NCBI GenBank assembly: GCA_020350865.1
Contig: CP070726.1
Coordinates: forward strand, 165,738-174,995
Direction of reading: 5' to 3'
From: Thermoplasmata archaeon
GTDB taxonomy: Archaea > Thermoplasmatota > Thermoplasmata > GCA-020350865
Length of the DNA stretch: 9,258 nucleotides
The notes below the pieces were generated by a model. The model searched no databases. It was given only the letters and a program-made list of their open reading frames with translations, and was not told the DNA's origin. The position numbers were made by a program, and so were the translations under genes. Shown here piece after piece: positions 1-5,811 of the stretch; within the stretch, counting starts at the first letter, position 1; every line of letters starts with the position of its first letter.

Positions 1-3000
1 GGACTGAATTTTACATGGTATACAATTGACGGCAATTACTTTGAATATACAGGATCGCCTTTTTCACTTGCAGGCAAGGGGGAGGGTCCACACATCATTA
101 CCTGGGGCAGCACGGATAATGCCTCCAACAACGGGACAGGAAATGTCATGACGGTTTGGATGGATGAAAGCGAACCGGAAACGGAAATTCTGATAGGTCA
201 GCCCAAACACCCCATAGCCTCTGATGAATGCGACATTACATCGGATACGGAGGTCACCTTCCTGCCCGCGGATATGCCCATTGCCCACAACTCGAGCATC
301 AATTTCACATGGTACACCATAGATGGGGTGTATTATCTGGGAACATCATTCAACCTGTCAGGTTACATGGAAGGGTCGTATGTGATAACCTGGGGCAGTC
401 TGGACCATCTGGGCCACAACGAGACCGGAAACATTATAACGTTGTGGGTGGATGATTCGGCACCCACCACGAATTTGGATATCGTTTTTCCGAGCCACCC
501 ATCCCTTTCCCCGTTCGATGGTACCAATGTGACGTCGAATACGCCGTTTGTGCTGTCGAGCATCGATGAACCCCTGACCCACAGCTCTGGTGTGAACTTC
601 ACATGGTACACAATCGACGGTCAATATTTTGTTGGAGCGCTGTTTAACCTATCGGGATATGCGGAAGGCGGCTATGTGATCACCTTGGGAAGTCAGGATA
701 ACCTCAGCCACAACAAAACCAGCAAAACCCTTACAGTCTGGCTGGATGATTCCCTCCCGCAGACGGAGTTGAGCATGGGGGTTTCGAGGCATCCCCCATA
801 CCCGTACGATGGATGCAACATCACTTCTCACACACAAATCACCCTGTCAGGAACAGACAAACCGGATGCACACAATGCGGGTATAAACTTCACATGGTAC
901 ATGATCGATGGCGATTACTTCATTGGCACATCATTCAATCTTACGGGCTACGCAGAGGGGGGTCACGTGATCTCCTGGGGCAGCCAGGATAACCTCACCC
1001 AGAACGAATCACACTCCATTACCGTGTGGCTGGACGATTCTTCGCCCCAAACCGAACTGATCATCGGCCCCGAGAAACATCCCAAGGATGGTTTCGACGG
1101 ATGCAATGTCACCCCGTACACGAACTTCACACTGATCCCTGGGGATCGTCCTGACCATGGATCCGGATTGAAATCCACATGGTTCACCATCGATGGACAA
1201 TACTTTGAAAAGATGAGTTTCACGCTGAAGAATTATTTTGAAGGCCCCCATACCATCACATGGGGCAGCTTGGATAACCTGAGCCAGAATGAAACGGGCA
1301 ATGTCATAACAGTCTATCTCGACAGGAATCCGCCAACGGTTCCCCCGCTCGATATCGATGAGCCAAGGTATTATATCAGCAACTGGATCGTTACAGAGTC
1401 GACACTGTTCACCATCAATTCAAGCGACCAGTACTCAGGTGTGGCCTTCAACTGGTATAAAGTAGACGGTCAGTATTTCCAGGGAAAAACATTCAACCTC
1501 TCCGGTTTTGGAGAGGGTGAGCATGATTTGGTTTACGGTGCACAGGATAACCTGAGCCACAATAAAACCGGAAACAGCATCACTGTTTACATTGACATGA
1601 CGCCCCCCAACTCCACTTTGGAAATCGGTGAGCCGAAATACAGGGATGAAGACGCCCATTACTGGAATGTTACAGGTGATACCCTGTTCATTATCCAGGC
1701 TGCCGATAATCATGTGGGCGTTGATACAGTTTGGTACACCATAGATGGATTGTATTTCGAAAACTCTGTCTTCACGCTGTCCGATTTCGGGGACGGCATG
1801 CACACAATAGCCTATGGAGCAAGGGACAGACTGGGGAACAACGAAACTGGAAACACAACCATAGTTATCGCAGATACGCACTCCCCGGAAACAGATTACG
1901 AAGTATCGGGTTTAAATTTTCGAGCCACTGAAACAGATGTGTTGAATATCACATCTGGAACAACTTTCACTCTGAGCGGCAACGATACCTACTCAGGTCT
2001 GAACTACACGTGGTACACCATTGATGGCCAATATTTCGAAGGTATTATTTTTAACCTGGATGGCTATGAGGATGGATCACATACCATCACTTGGGGAGGT
2101 GTGGACCATACCGGTAACAATGAGACAGACAATGCTCTTGAAGTGTTCCTGGATGACTCCCCCCCGTTAACCAGAATATCGGTGGGCAACCCAAAGCACG
2201 GCGAACACGCAAGCGATACATTGAATGTGACCTCCCAAACGCTCTTTTCCCTGGAAGCCAAGGACAATCATTCAGGCATCGGTGTCGTATGGTACACCAT
2301 CGATGGTGATTATTACGAGGGCACTGAATTCAATTTATCCGGTTATGGGGACGGCCTGCATATCATAACCTGGGGAGCCCTTGACAATCTGGGACACAAC
2401 GAAACAGGCAAATCAAAGAGCGTGAACCTGGATGATACAGCGCCACACACAACCCTTGTGATGGGCTCTCCAAAATATAGAGGGAACGATCAAGACGACT
2501 GGAACGTTTCCCAGGGCACCGCGTTCAGCATAACATCAAATGATGTGGCATCAGGTGTCTCAATTGTTTGGTACACCATCGATGGGATTTTTCATAAGGG
2601 CCAAAACTTCATGCTGAGCACCCAAAACGATGGCCTACACATAATCACATTCGGGTCTTCTGACAATGTGGGGAACAACAGGACAGATTCAACCCTGATT
2701 GTGAATCTGGACAGAACACCACCTGTATCCTTGCTGAGCATCGGAGATACCTTCCCCGATCCAGACGATAGGTTCACCACCAATTCCTCCACTCCCGTTG
2801 AAATAAGTGCGGATGACGGTATAGGCGTTGGAGTGAACTTCATATGGTTCAGTGTCGACGGGGGCTCCACGTACCAGATATATGAGACCCATTTCACATT
2901 GGATTTGAACACCACCTCCATCATTTTCGGCGCAGTAGATCTGCTGGGCATGAATGCCTCAGGCACGACGGTAAGGGTCATCGTTGATGACAGGGAGCCT
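1..3000 (+). repeat. Tandem protein-domain repeats, 273-294 bases per unit, 11 copies (first partial)
   Basis: Spacing between successive core Trp codons is 294, 294, 291, 285, 273, 279, 279, 279, 279 and 276 bases. Copies 1-4 (long period) resemble each other most, with the shared string INFTWY/VNFTWY; copies 7-10 keep an exact 279-base step. This looks like at least two rounds of unit duplication. The last copy (about 2800-3000) is the most diverged, with SVDGGS replacing TIDGxY. The DNA is not identical between copies, so this is an old protein-level repeat and not a recent DNA satellite. Confidence 0.85.
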
Positions 3001-3381
3001 ATAATCGAGGACGATGATGACGAAGAAAGGAAGGTTGCAGAACGCCCTCCTGTATTGGACATGTTCATGGATTACCTGCTGTACATCATAATCCTCATCA
3101 TTGTTTTGATTATCGTCGGCCTTCTATTACGCAGAGGGAAAGGGAAGCAAGAAACAGTGGATTTCCAAACCGAAACAGGGGAAGAAAAAGCCCCAATGCC
3201 ATTCCAGTTGGAAGAGGAAGAAGAGGCCGAAAGAGAAGTGAGTAAAGGGGAAGCAGAAAGTCAGAATGAACTGGTGACATTCGAGGGAGAGGAAGGAGAG
3301 AAGGGCAAAGACAAATTAATTGAATTTGAAGAGGAAGAGGAAAAACCAAAAAACGGAAATACATCGGTTGATTGGGAATAG
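1..3381 (+). CDS. Giant repeat-containing membrane-anchored surface protein (5' partial)
   Basis: The reading frame is open from base 1, so the true start lies upstream; the first ATG (148) is only internal. The 1126 visible residues hold at least 11 copies of a 91-98 residue Ig-like/beta-sandwich-type repeat. Each copy has a core like WYTIDGxYF, then a hydrophobic NLSGY-like strand, xEGxHxITWGS, DNLxxNETGN, and a closing LDDSxPxT. Core Trp codons lie at 16, 310, 604, 895, 1180, 1453, 1732, 2011, 2290, 2569 and 2845. N-x-S/T sequons (NFT, NLS, NET, NKT) recur in most copies, which suggests heavy N-glycosylation outside the cell. After the last repeat come an acidic linker, a single membrane helix at about 3070-3132 (YLLYIIILIIVLIIVGLLL), a basic RRGKGK stop-transfer, and a Glu-rich tail of about 80 residues. 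This implies repeats outside and tail inside. Likely roles are adhesion or cell-envelope structure, but I do not recognise a named family. The gene ends in TAG. Confidence 0.9.
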   Translation, partial: GLNFTWYTIDGNYFEYTGSPFSLAGKGEGPHIITWGSTDNASNNGTGNVMTVWMDESEPETEILIGQPKHPIASDECDITSDTEVTFLPADMPIAHNSSINFTWYTIDGVYYLGTSFNLSGYMEGSYVITWGSLDHLGHNETGNIITLWVDDSAPTTNLDIVFPSHPSLSPFDGTNVTSNTPFVLSSIDEPLTHSSGVNFTWYTIDGQYFVGALFNLSGYAEGGYVITLGSQDNLSHNKTSKTLTVWLDDSLPQTELSMGVSRHPPYPYDGCNITSHTQITLSGTDKPDAHNAGINFTWYMIDGDYFIGTSFNLTGYAEGGHVISWGSQDNLTQNESHSITVWLDDSSPQTELIIGPEKHPKDGFDGCNVTPYTNFTLIPGDRPDHGSGLKSTWFTIDGQYFEKMSFTLKNYFEGPHTITWGSLDNLSQNETGNVITVYLDRNPPTVPPLDIDEPRYYISNWIVTESTLFTINSSDQYSGVAFNWYKVDGQYFQGKTFNLSGFGEGEHDLVYGAQDNLSHNKTGNSITVYIDMTPPNSTLEIGEPKYRDEDAHYWNVTGDTLFIIQAADNHVGVDTVWYTIDGLYFENSVFTLSDFGDGMHTIAYGARDRLGNNETGNTTIVIADTHSPETDYEVSGLNFRATETDVLNITSGTTFTLSGNDTYSGLNYTWYTIDGQYFEGIIFNLDGYEDGSHTITWGGVDHTGNNETDNALEVFLDDSPPLTRISVGNPKHGEHASDTLNVTSQTLFSLEAKDNHSGIGVVWYTIDGDYYEGTEFNLSGYGDGLHIITWGALDNLGHNETGKSKSVNLDDTAPHTTLVMGSPKYRGNDQDDWNVSQGTAFSITSNDVASGVSIVWYTIDGIFHKGQNFMLSTQNDGLHIITFGSSDNVGNNRTDSTLIVNLDRTPPVSLLSIGDTFPDPDDRFTTNSSTPVEISADDGIGVGVNFIWFSVDGGSTYQIYETHFTLDLNTTSIIFGAVDLLGMNASGTTVRVIVDDREPIIEDDDDEERKVAERPPVLDMFMDYLLYIIILIIVLIIVGLLLRRGKGKQETVDFQTETGEEKAPMPFQLEEEEEAEREVSKGEAESQNELVTFEGEEGEKGKDKLIEFEEEEEKPKNGNTSVDWE

Positions 3382-3472
3382 TGACTGAGTATTGTGAAGT
3401 TTTTACTATTGATAAAATCAGGTACTGAACACGATTCCCCCCTCGGAAAATCTATAAACTTTCAATGAAGAA

Positions 3473-3486
3473 TTTATTAATATATA
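3473..3486 (+). promoter_or_regulatory. Possible alternative upstream TATA box
   Basis: TTTATTAATATATA lies downstream of the surface-protein stop and is preceded by purine-rich GAAGAA. It could start a longer form of the downstream RNA near 3505-3512. The element at 3534-3542 is the better match to another promoter in this window, so this one is secondary. The stretch 3382-3533 otherwise holds only a T5 run at 3400-3404, which could terminate the surface-protein transcript. Confidence 0.35.
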
Positions 3487-3533
3487 CATCTAAATAGATG
3501 AAGCCAGTAGGCGGTCAAGGAGCTATATAGAAA

Positions 3534-3542
3534 GGTTTATTA
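3534..3542 (+). promoter_or_regulatory. BRE/TATA element of the large RNA gene
   Basis: GAAAGG followed by TTTATTA. The 11 bases AAGGTTTATTA (3532-3542, counting the A before the GG) are identical to the birA promoter on the other strand (7779-7789). In birA the distance from the end of this element to the ATG is 24 bases. The same distance here puts the transcript start near 3566, exactly where the 5' strand of the proposed closing helix begins. Confidence 0.55.
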
Positions 3543-3573
3543 CACTCGAACTGCATATCGGTGTTTGGTGGGG

Positions 3574-3600
3574 AGGGTAGGTAGCAACTGCTGCCACCCT
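3574..3600 (+). other. RNA hairpin near the 5' end of the large RNA
   Basis: AGGGT, bulged A, GGTAGC, loop AACT, GCTGCC, ACCCT: 11 pairs with one U-G and one bulge. It stacks directly on the proposed closing helix (3566-3573). Confidence 0.7.
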
Positions 3601-3641
3601 TGCATAATTTCGAGTGATTCCCATTGCCCGATTTATGTGAT

Positions 3642-3685
3642 GGTGCGCATCGGATCCGGAAGTTGTTACCATTTGATGCGACACC
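3642..3685 (+). other. RNA hairpin with bulged A
   Basis: GGTGCGCATC pairs with GATGCG-A-CACC: 10 pairs with one bulged A (3681) and a 23-base loop. The loop contains GTTACCAT (3665-3672), complementary to ATGGTAAC (4642-4649), so a loop-to-3'-end contact is possible. Confidence 0.65.
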
Positions 3686-3718
3686 GCGGATCGCATTGAG
3701 ACCTTCTACCAACCGGGG

Positions 3719-3759
3719 GAGAGTAACTCGAACATCGTCCGATGATTGAGATGGCTCTC
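3719..3759 (+). other. Two-part RNA stem with GTCC loop
   Basis: The inner arm CTCGAACATC pairs with GATGATTGAG (10 positions, one mismatch) across the loop GTCC. The outer GAGAG (3719-3723) pairs with CTCTC (3755-3759). Confidence 0.6.
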
Positions 3760-3886
3760 ATTCGCGGAAATACGGGCATTCCTCTGGTCTGCTTGTATGC
3801 ATGATTAGCACACAACTTTGATCTGTCCGATGGGTCTTGTACCCGTTCTGGAAGGTCAACTCATTCGCATAGGATTTGGTACACAG

Positions 3887-3917
3887 GTGCAAAACGCACA
3901 CGGAGCTCGTCTCCGTG
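3887..3917 (+). other. Pair of adjacent small RNA hairpins
   Basis: GTGC-AAAAC-GCAC (3887-3899) is followed at once by CACGGAG-CTCGT-CTCCGTG (3899-3917), seven perfect pairs. They share base 3899. Confidence 0.6.
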
Positions 3918-4078
3918 GACATGCCTCATCATCTTTGAACTATGATCATCCTCGGATGTTCGCAGTCCGTTGATGTATGGCGCTTGTTTTACCGTTTAGC
4001 ACCCCTGGGAGGATGACTTTTTGATTCCTCCAGCTTCGGTTGGAAAGTCTCTCAAAGCCGTCTTCTTTGGTAGTGCCA

Positions 4079-4155
4079 AACACGAATCGATCCCCGGATC
4101 GGTTCATCTCGCCTGCAATCAAGGAGGATCGATAATCCTCAATTAGCCTCGTGTT
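4079..4155 (+). other. Three-way junction in the large RNA
   Basis: AACACGA (4079-4085) pairs perfectly with TCGTGTT (4149-4155) and encloses two hairpins: GAATCGATC-CCCG-GATCGGTTC (4084-4105, nine pairs with one U-G) and GAGGAT-CGATA-ATCCTC (4124-4140, six pairs). Two bases at 4084-4085 are claimed by both helices, so the junction boundary is approximate. Confidence 0.68.
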
Positions 4156-4260
4156 GATTCGGGTTTACTGGTTCTCTTTGCCGCAAGCACCAGGTTGATT
4201 CCCATCGGCCTGTCATGAGACCTGCGTGAATTGAGCCAATTGCAATGGAACTGTGACACT

Positions 4261-4314
4261 AGGACATGATTTCGAGCATAAGGGTTCGCCCTCATGTGCA
4301 CGGTCAACTGTCCT
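4261..4314 (+). other. Stem enclosing a UUCG-capped hairpin
   Basis: AGGACA (4261-4266) pairs perfectly with TGTCCT (4309-4314). Inside is GCATAAGGG-TTCG-CCCTCATGT (4276-4297), nine positions with one A-C mismatch and one G-U. Confidence 0.68.
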
Positions 4315-4367
4315 CGGATGGCTGTCCATGCCCCGTCGAATAATATCCTGCTCAGAAGGTGTCGCGA

Positions 4368-4399
4368 GTATCCGGACCGGCTTCGGTCGATCCGTATAT
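4368..4399 (+). other. Long UUCG-capped RNA hairpin
   Basis: GTATCCGGACCGGC and GTCGATCCGTATAT flank TTCG: 14 positions with 12 pairs and two mismatches. The loop is closed by C-G, the classical stable cUUCGg form. Confidence 0.72.
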
Positions 4400-4474
4400 A
4401 AGTCACATCTTTCGGGTCGTGTCGCCTCTCGTATCGGTTCCTAATCGATGCGACTGCTCTGTATCGAGAGAATG

Positions 4475-4486
4475 TGGATGCATCCA
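4475..4486 (+). other. 12-base perfect palindrome
   Basis: TGGATGCATCCA is self-complementary with no spacer. As RNA it cannot form a normal hairpin over its full length, but it could act as a dimerisation or kissing site; as DNA it could be a protein-binding site. It sits between two hairpins of the large RNA. Confidence 0.4.
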
Positions 4487-4533
4487 TTTCAGCCCTAGGC
4501 TGTCTTGACTGCGTCTGCTTTCAATGGTGCGGG

Positions 4534-4561
4534 CGCAGGATCGATTTCGGTTGATCTTGCG
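4534..4561 (+). other. 12-pair UUCG-capped hairpin near the 3' end of the large RNA
   Basis: CGCAGGATCGAT-TTCG-GTTGATCTTGCG has 12 consecutive pairs, three of them G-U in the + strand reading. This is the strongest single helix in the region and the best evidence for strand. Confidence 0.75.
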
Positions 4562-4689
4562 TTGCCTGTTGCAATACGATGTGCACGGAATATAGTTGAA
4601 AAATCGGTCTTGCATCGATTGAGATGCTGTATCCACCTATCATGGTAACCGCACTTGGTAGAAATAACCTCATCCCCACCACCTTATAC

Positions 4690-4700
4690 CCCATTTTATG
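4690..4700 (+). terminator. Candidate T-rich terminator of the large RNA
   Basis: CCATTTTATG directly follows the 3' strand of the closing helix (ending 4681). Archaeal termination commonly uses short T runs. This T4 run is weak, and the end could lie slightly further on, up to the next promoter at 4741. Confidence 0.3.
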
Positions 4701-4740
4701 ATAATTTAAGACCCCAGTGAAGATTTGGTCCACAAAAATA

Positions 4741-4749
4741 TTTATATTT
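4741..4749 (+). promoter_or_regulatory. TATA box of the radical SAM gene
   Basis: TTTATATTT preceded by A-rich CACAAAAATA as BRE. A start about 24 bases downstream gives a leader of about 30-35 bases before the ATG at 4807. The leader has no convincing Shine-Dalgarno; GGGGTTA just before the ATG is too close and imperfect. Confidence 0.6.
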
Positions 4750-4806
4750 CATAAAATCTTATGACTTTCGAATTCTGATGATTTAAGGGCTTTCTTTGGG
4801 GTTAAA

Positions 4807-5784
4807 ATGAGACTTCTTCCCTCGGTAAAATATGCAAAAACTGCACGGGGTATTGCCTCCAATTTTGTAAAGAGAGAGGCGATATATCCCTTTTACGCCT
4901 CCTATAAAATCACCAACAAGTGCAACATGAGGTGCAAGTTCTGCAATGTCTGGATGGAGAAGACCCCCGTGCTGCCCACGGAGGAGGTATTCAAGGTCCT
5001 GGACAATCTGGGTAATTCCACGATAACCCTGCTGAGTTTGGAGGGCGGGGAGCCCCTGAGGAGAAAGGACCTTTGGGACATCCTCAAATATGCACGAACA
5101 AAACCTTTTTACCTGTTTTTCACCACTAACGGTCTGCTCTTGGATAAGGTCCCCATGGAGGAATACGGAAGGTACATTGATTTTCTTCATATCAGCATTG
5201 ACGAAGCCCACGGGAATCTGGACATGCTGGAGCGCCTTGAGGAATTTCAGAGGTTTGCACCGGTATGTGTCCAGACCGTTGTAACAAGGGAGGATTTGCA
5301 GGCCTTGGAGGACAAGGTGAGGCAGGTCTATAAGGCCCAGGCGCGCACCGTGATCATGCCCGCCGTTCACCTGGCTAAAACGGACAACTTCTATCCGGAC
5401 CCCGAGGACTTCAGAAGAGAGATAAACCGGCTCAAGAAGAAGTACAAGAACACCATAACAACGCCTTACGGCTTCTTAGACAGGATAAATATGCCGCACG
5501 GGTGCTCCACCTCATCCATAATCATAGACTGCGATGGCAAGCTGTTCTATCCCTGCCGTGTGCTCCAGCAAAAGGTCTGTGATTTAACCAAGGTACCCCT
5601 GATGGATTATTTGAATTCCCAGAGTGCGGCAGAACTCAGGTCACAGATGGCAGCCTGCAAACAAAGATGCGGATGGTACCAGTATTTCGCCACAAACTCC
5701 TTCACATCCCCCAGGGAGTTCCTCTCGGCAATAAGACCCTATTCCGATGGCCTGGGGACAAATGGCAGAAAAGCGCGCTGTTAA
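4807..5784 (+). CDS. Radical SAM protein with cysteine-rich C-terminal (SPASM/twitch-like) region
   Basis: The 325-residue protein carries the radical SAM signature CNMRCKFC (C39, C43, C46; CxxxCxxC), which binds the 4Fe-4S cluster that cleaves S-adenosylmethionine. GGEP (residues 80-83) is the usual SAM-contacting motif after beta-strand 2, and FFTTNG (104-109) fits a following core strand of the partial TIM barrel. The C-terminal part contains C233, C242, C250, C258, C284 and C288, in an arrangement like HGC...DCDG...YPC...CDL...C..RC. That resembles a SPASM or twitch domain holding an auxiliary Fe-S cluster, so the enzyme probably modifies a peptide or small molecule, or acts in cofactor or lipid chemistry. 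Substrate and gene name cannot be assigned. The N-terminal 30 residues are basic and partly hydrophobic. It has its own promoter and follows the large RNA by about 115 bases. It converges with the M20 gene, ending 27 bases before that gene's stop. Confidence 0.88.
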   Translation: MRLLPSVKYAKTARGIASNFVKREAIYPFYASYKITNKCNMRCKFCNVWMEKTPVLPTEEVFKVLDNLGNSTITLLSLEGGEPLRRKDLWDILKYARTKPFYLFFTTNGLLLDKVPMEEYGRYIDFLHISIDEAHGNLDMLERLEEFQRFAPVCVQTVVTREDLQALEDKVRQVYKAQARTVIMPAVHLAKTDNFYPDPEDFRREINRLKKKYKNTITTPYGFLDRINMPHGCSTSSIIIDCDGKLFYPCRVLQQKVCDLTKVPLMDYLNSQSAAELRSQMAACKQRCGWYQYFATNSFTSPREFLSAIRPYSDGLGTNGRKARC

Positions 5785-5811
5785 ATTGTTCAGATCCTTA
5801 GAATAGCAGAA

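Larger units (their letters stand above)
3566..4690 (+). ncRNA. Large structured non-coding RNA, about 1.1 kb, class not recognised
   Basis: No reading frame here looks real, but short-range complementarity is dense. Hairpins found by hand, with arm coordinates: 3574-3585/3590-3600; 3642-3651/3675-3685; 3727-3736/3741-3750 stacked on 3719-3723/3755-3759; 3793-3800/3808-3815; 3829-3835/3841-3847; 3899-3905/3911-3917; 4029-4034/4039-4044; 4084-4092/4097-4105; 4124-4129/4135-4140; 4276-4284/4289-4297; 4368-4381/4386-4399; 4430-4436/4446-4452; 4490-4494/4498-4502; 4534-4545/4550-4561; 4612-4616/4623-4627. Four hairpins carry TTCG loops. Many helices need G-T pairs, which would be C-A mismatches on the other strand, so the + strand is the RNA. 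TGGTGGGGA (3566-3574) can pair with TCCCCACCA (4673-4681) to close the whole molecule, and TTCTACCAA (3704-3712) with TTGGTAGAA (4655-4663) nests inside it. I see no RNase P, SRP, rRNA or group II intron signatures. Ends are inferred from the promoter, the closing helix and a T-rich run. Confidence 0.72.

Noticed and set aside
148..150. ATG at 148 as the start of the surface protein
   Set aside because: The frame is open to base 1 and bases 1-147 encode part of another repeat (WYTIDGNYF), so the gene begins before the window.
1..3000. CRISPR-like or satellite DNA repeats
   Set aside because: The period is about 280 bases within an intact reading frame, and identity is at protein level, so these are domain repeats.
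3543..3616. Perfect 8-base inverted match CACTCGAA (3543-3550) with TTCGAGTG (3609-3616)
   Set aside because: The left arm lies upstream of the predicted transcript start and the helix would clash with the closing helix. It could be real only if the RNA starts at the upstream TATA box (3473-3486).
4005..4033. Hairpin CTGGGAGGA (4005-4013) with TCCTCCAG (4026-4033) as a fixed element
   Set aside because: It competes with the UUCG-capped TCCAGC/GTTGGA stem (4029-4044) for the same bases. Both are possible, and I preferred the one with the stable loop.
4143..4487. Open frame of 114 codons on the - strand in the gene-free region
   Set aside because: It has low-complexity Arg/Ser-rich composition, no promoter or known motif, and overlaps several strong RNA hairpins. 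It is best explained as chance in structured RNA sequence.
3566..4690. Known large RNAs: 16S/23S rRNA, RNase P RNA, SRP RNA, group II intron
   Set aside because: I do not see GAGGAAAGTCC-like RNase P CR-I (GGAAAGTC at 4042-4049 lacks its context), the rRNA universal segments such as GTGCCAGC or AGTACGAGAGGA, or a group II domain V hairpin.
3382..4806. Decayed protein gene or mobile element
   Set aside because: No frame shows recognisable protein fragments with frameshifts, and there are no terminal inverted repeats with target duplications. The hairpin density with strand-specific G-U pairs fits RNA better.
5785..5811. Strong bidirectional terminator between the convergent radical SAM and M20 genes
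   Set aside because: The 27-base gap has no clear stem-loop and only short A/T runs, so no specific terminator can be supported.
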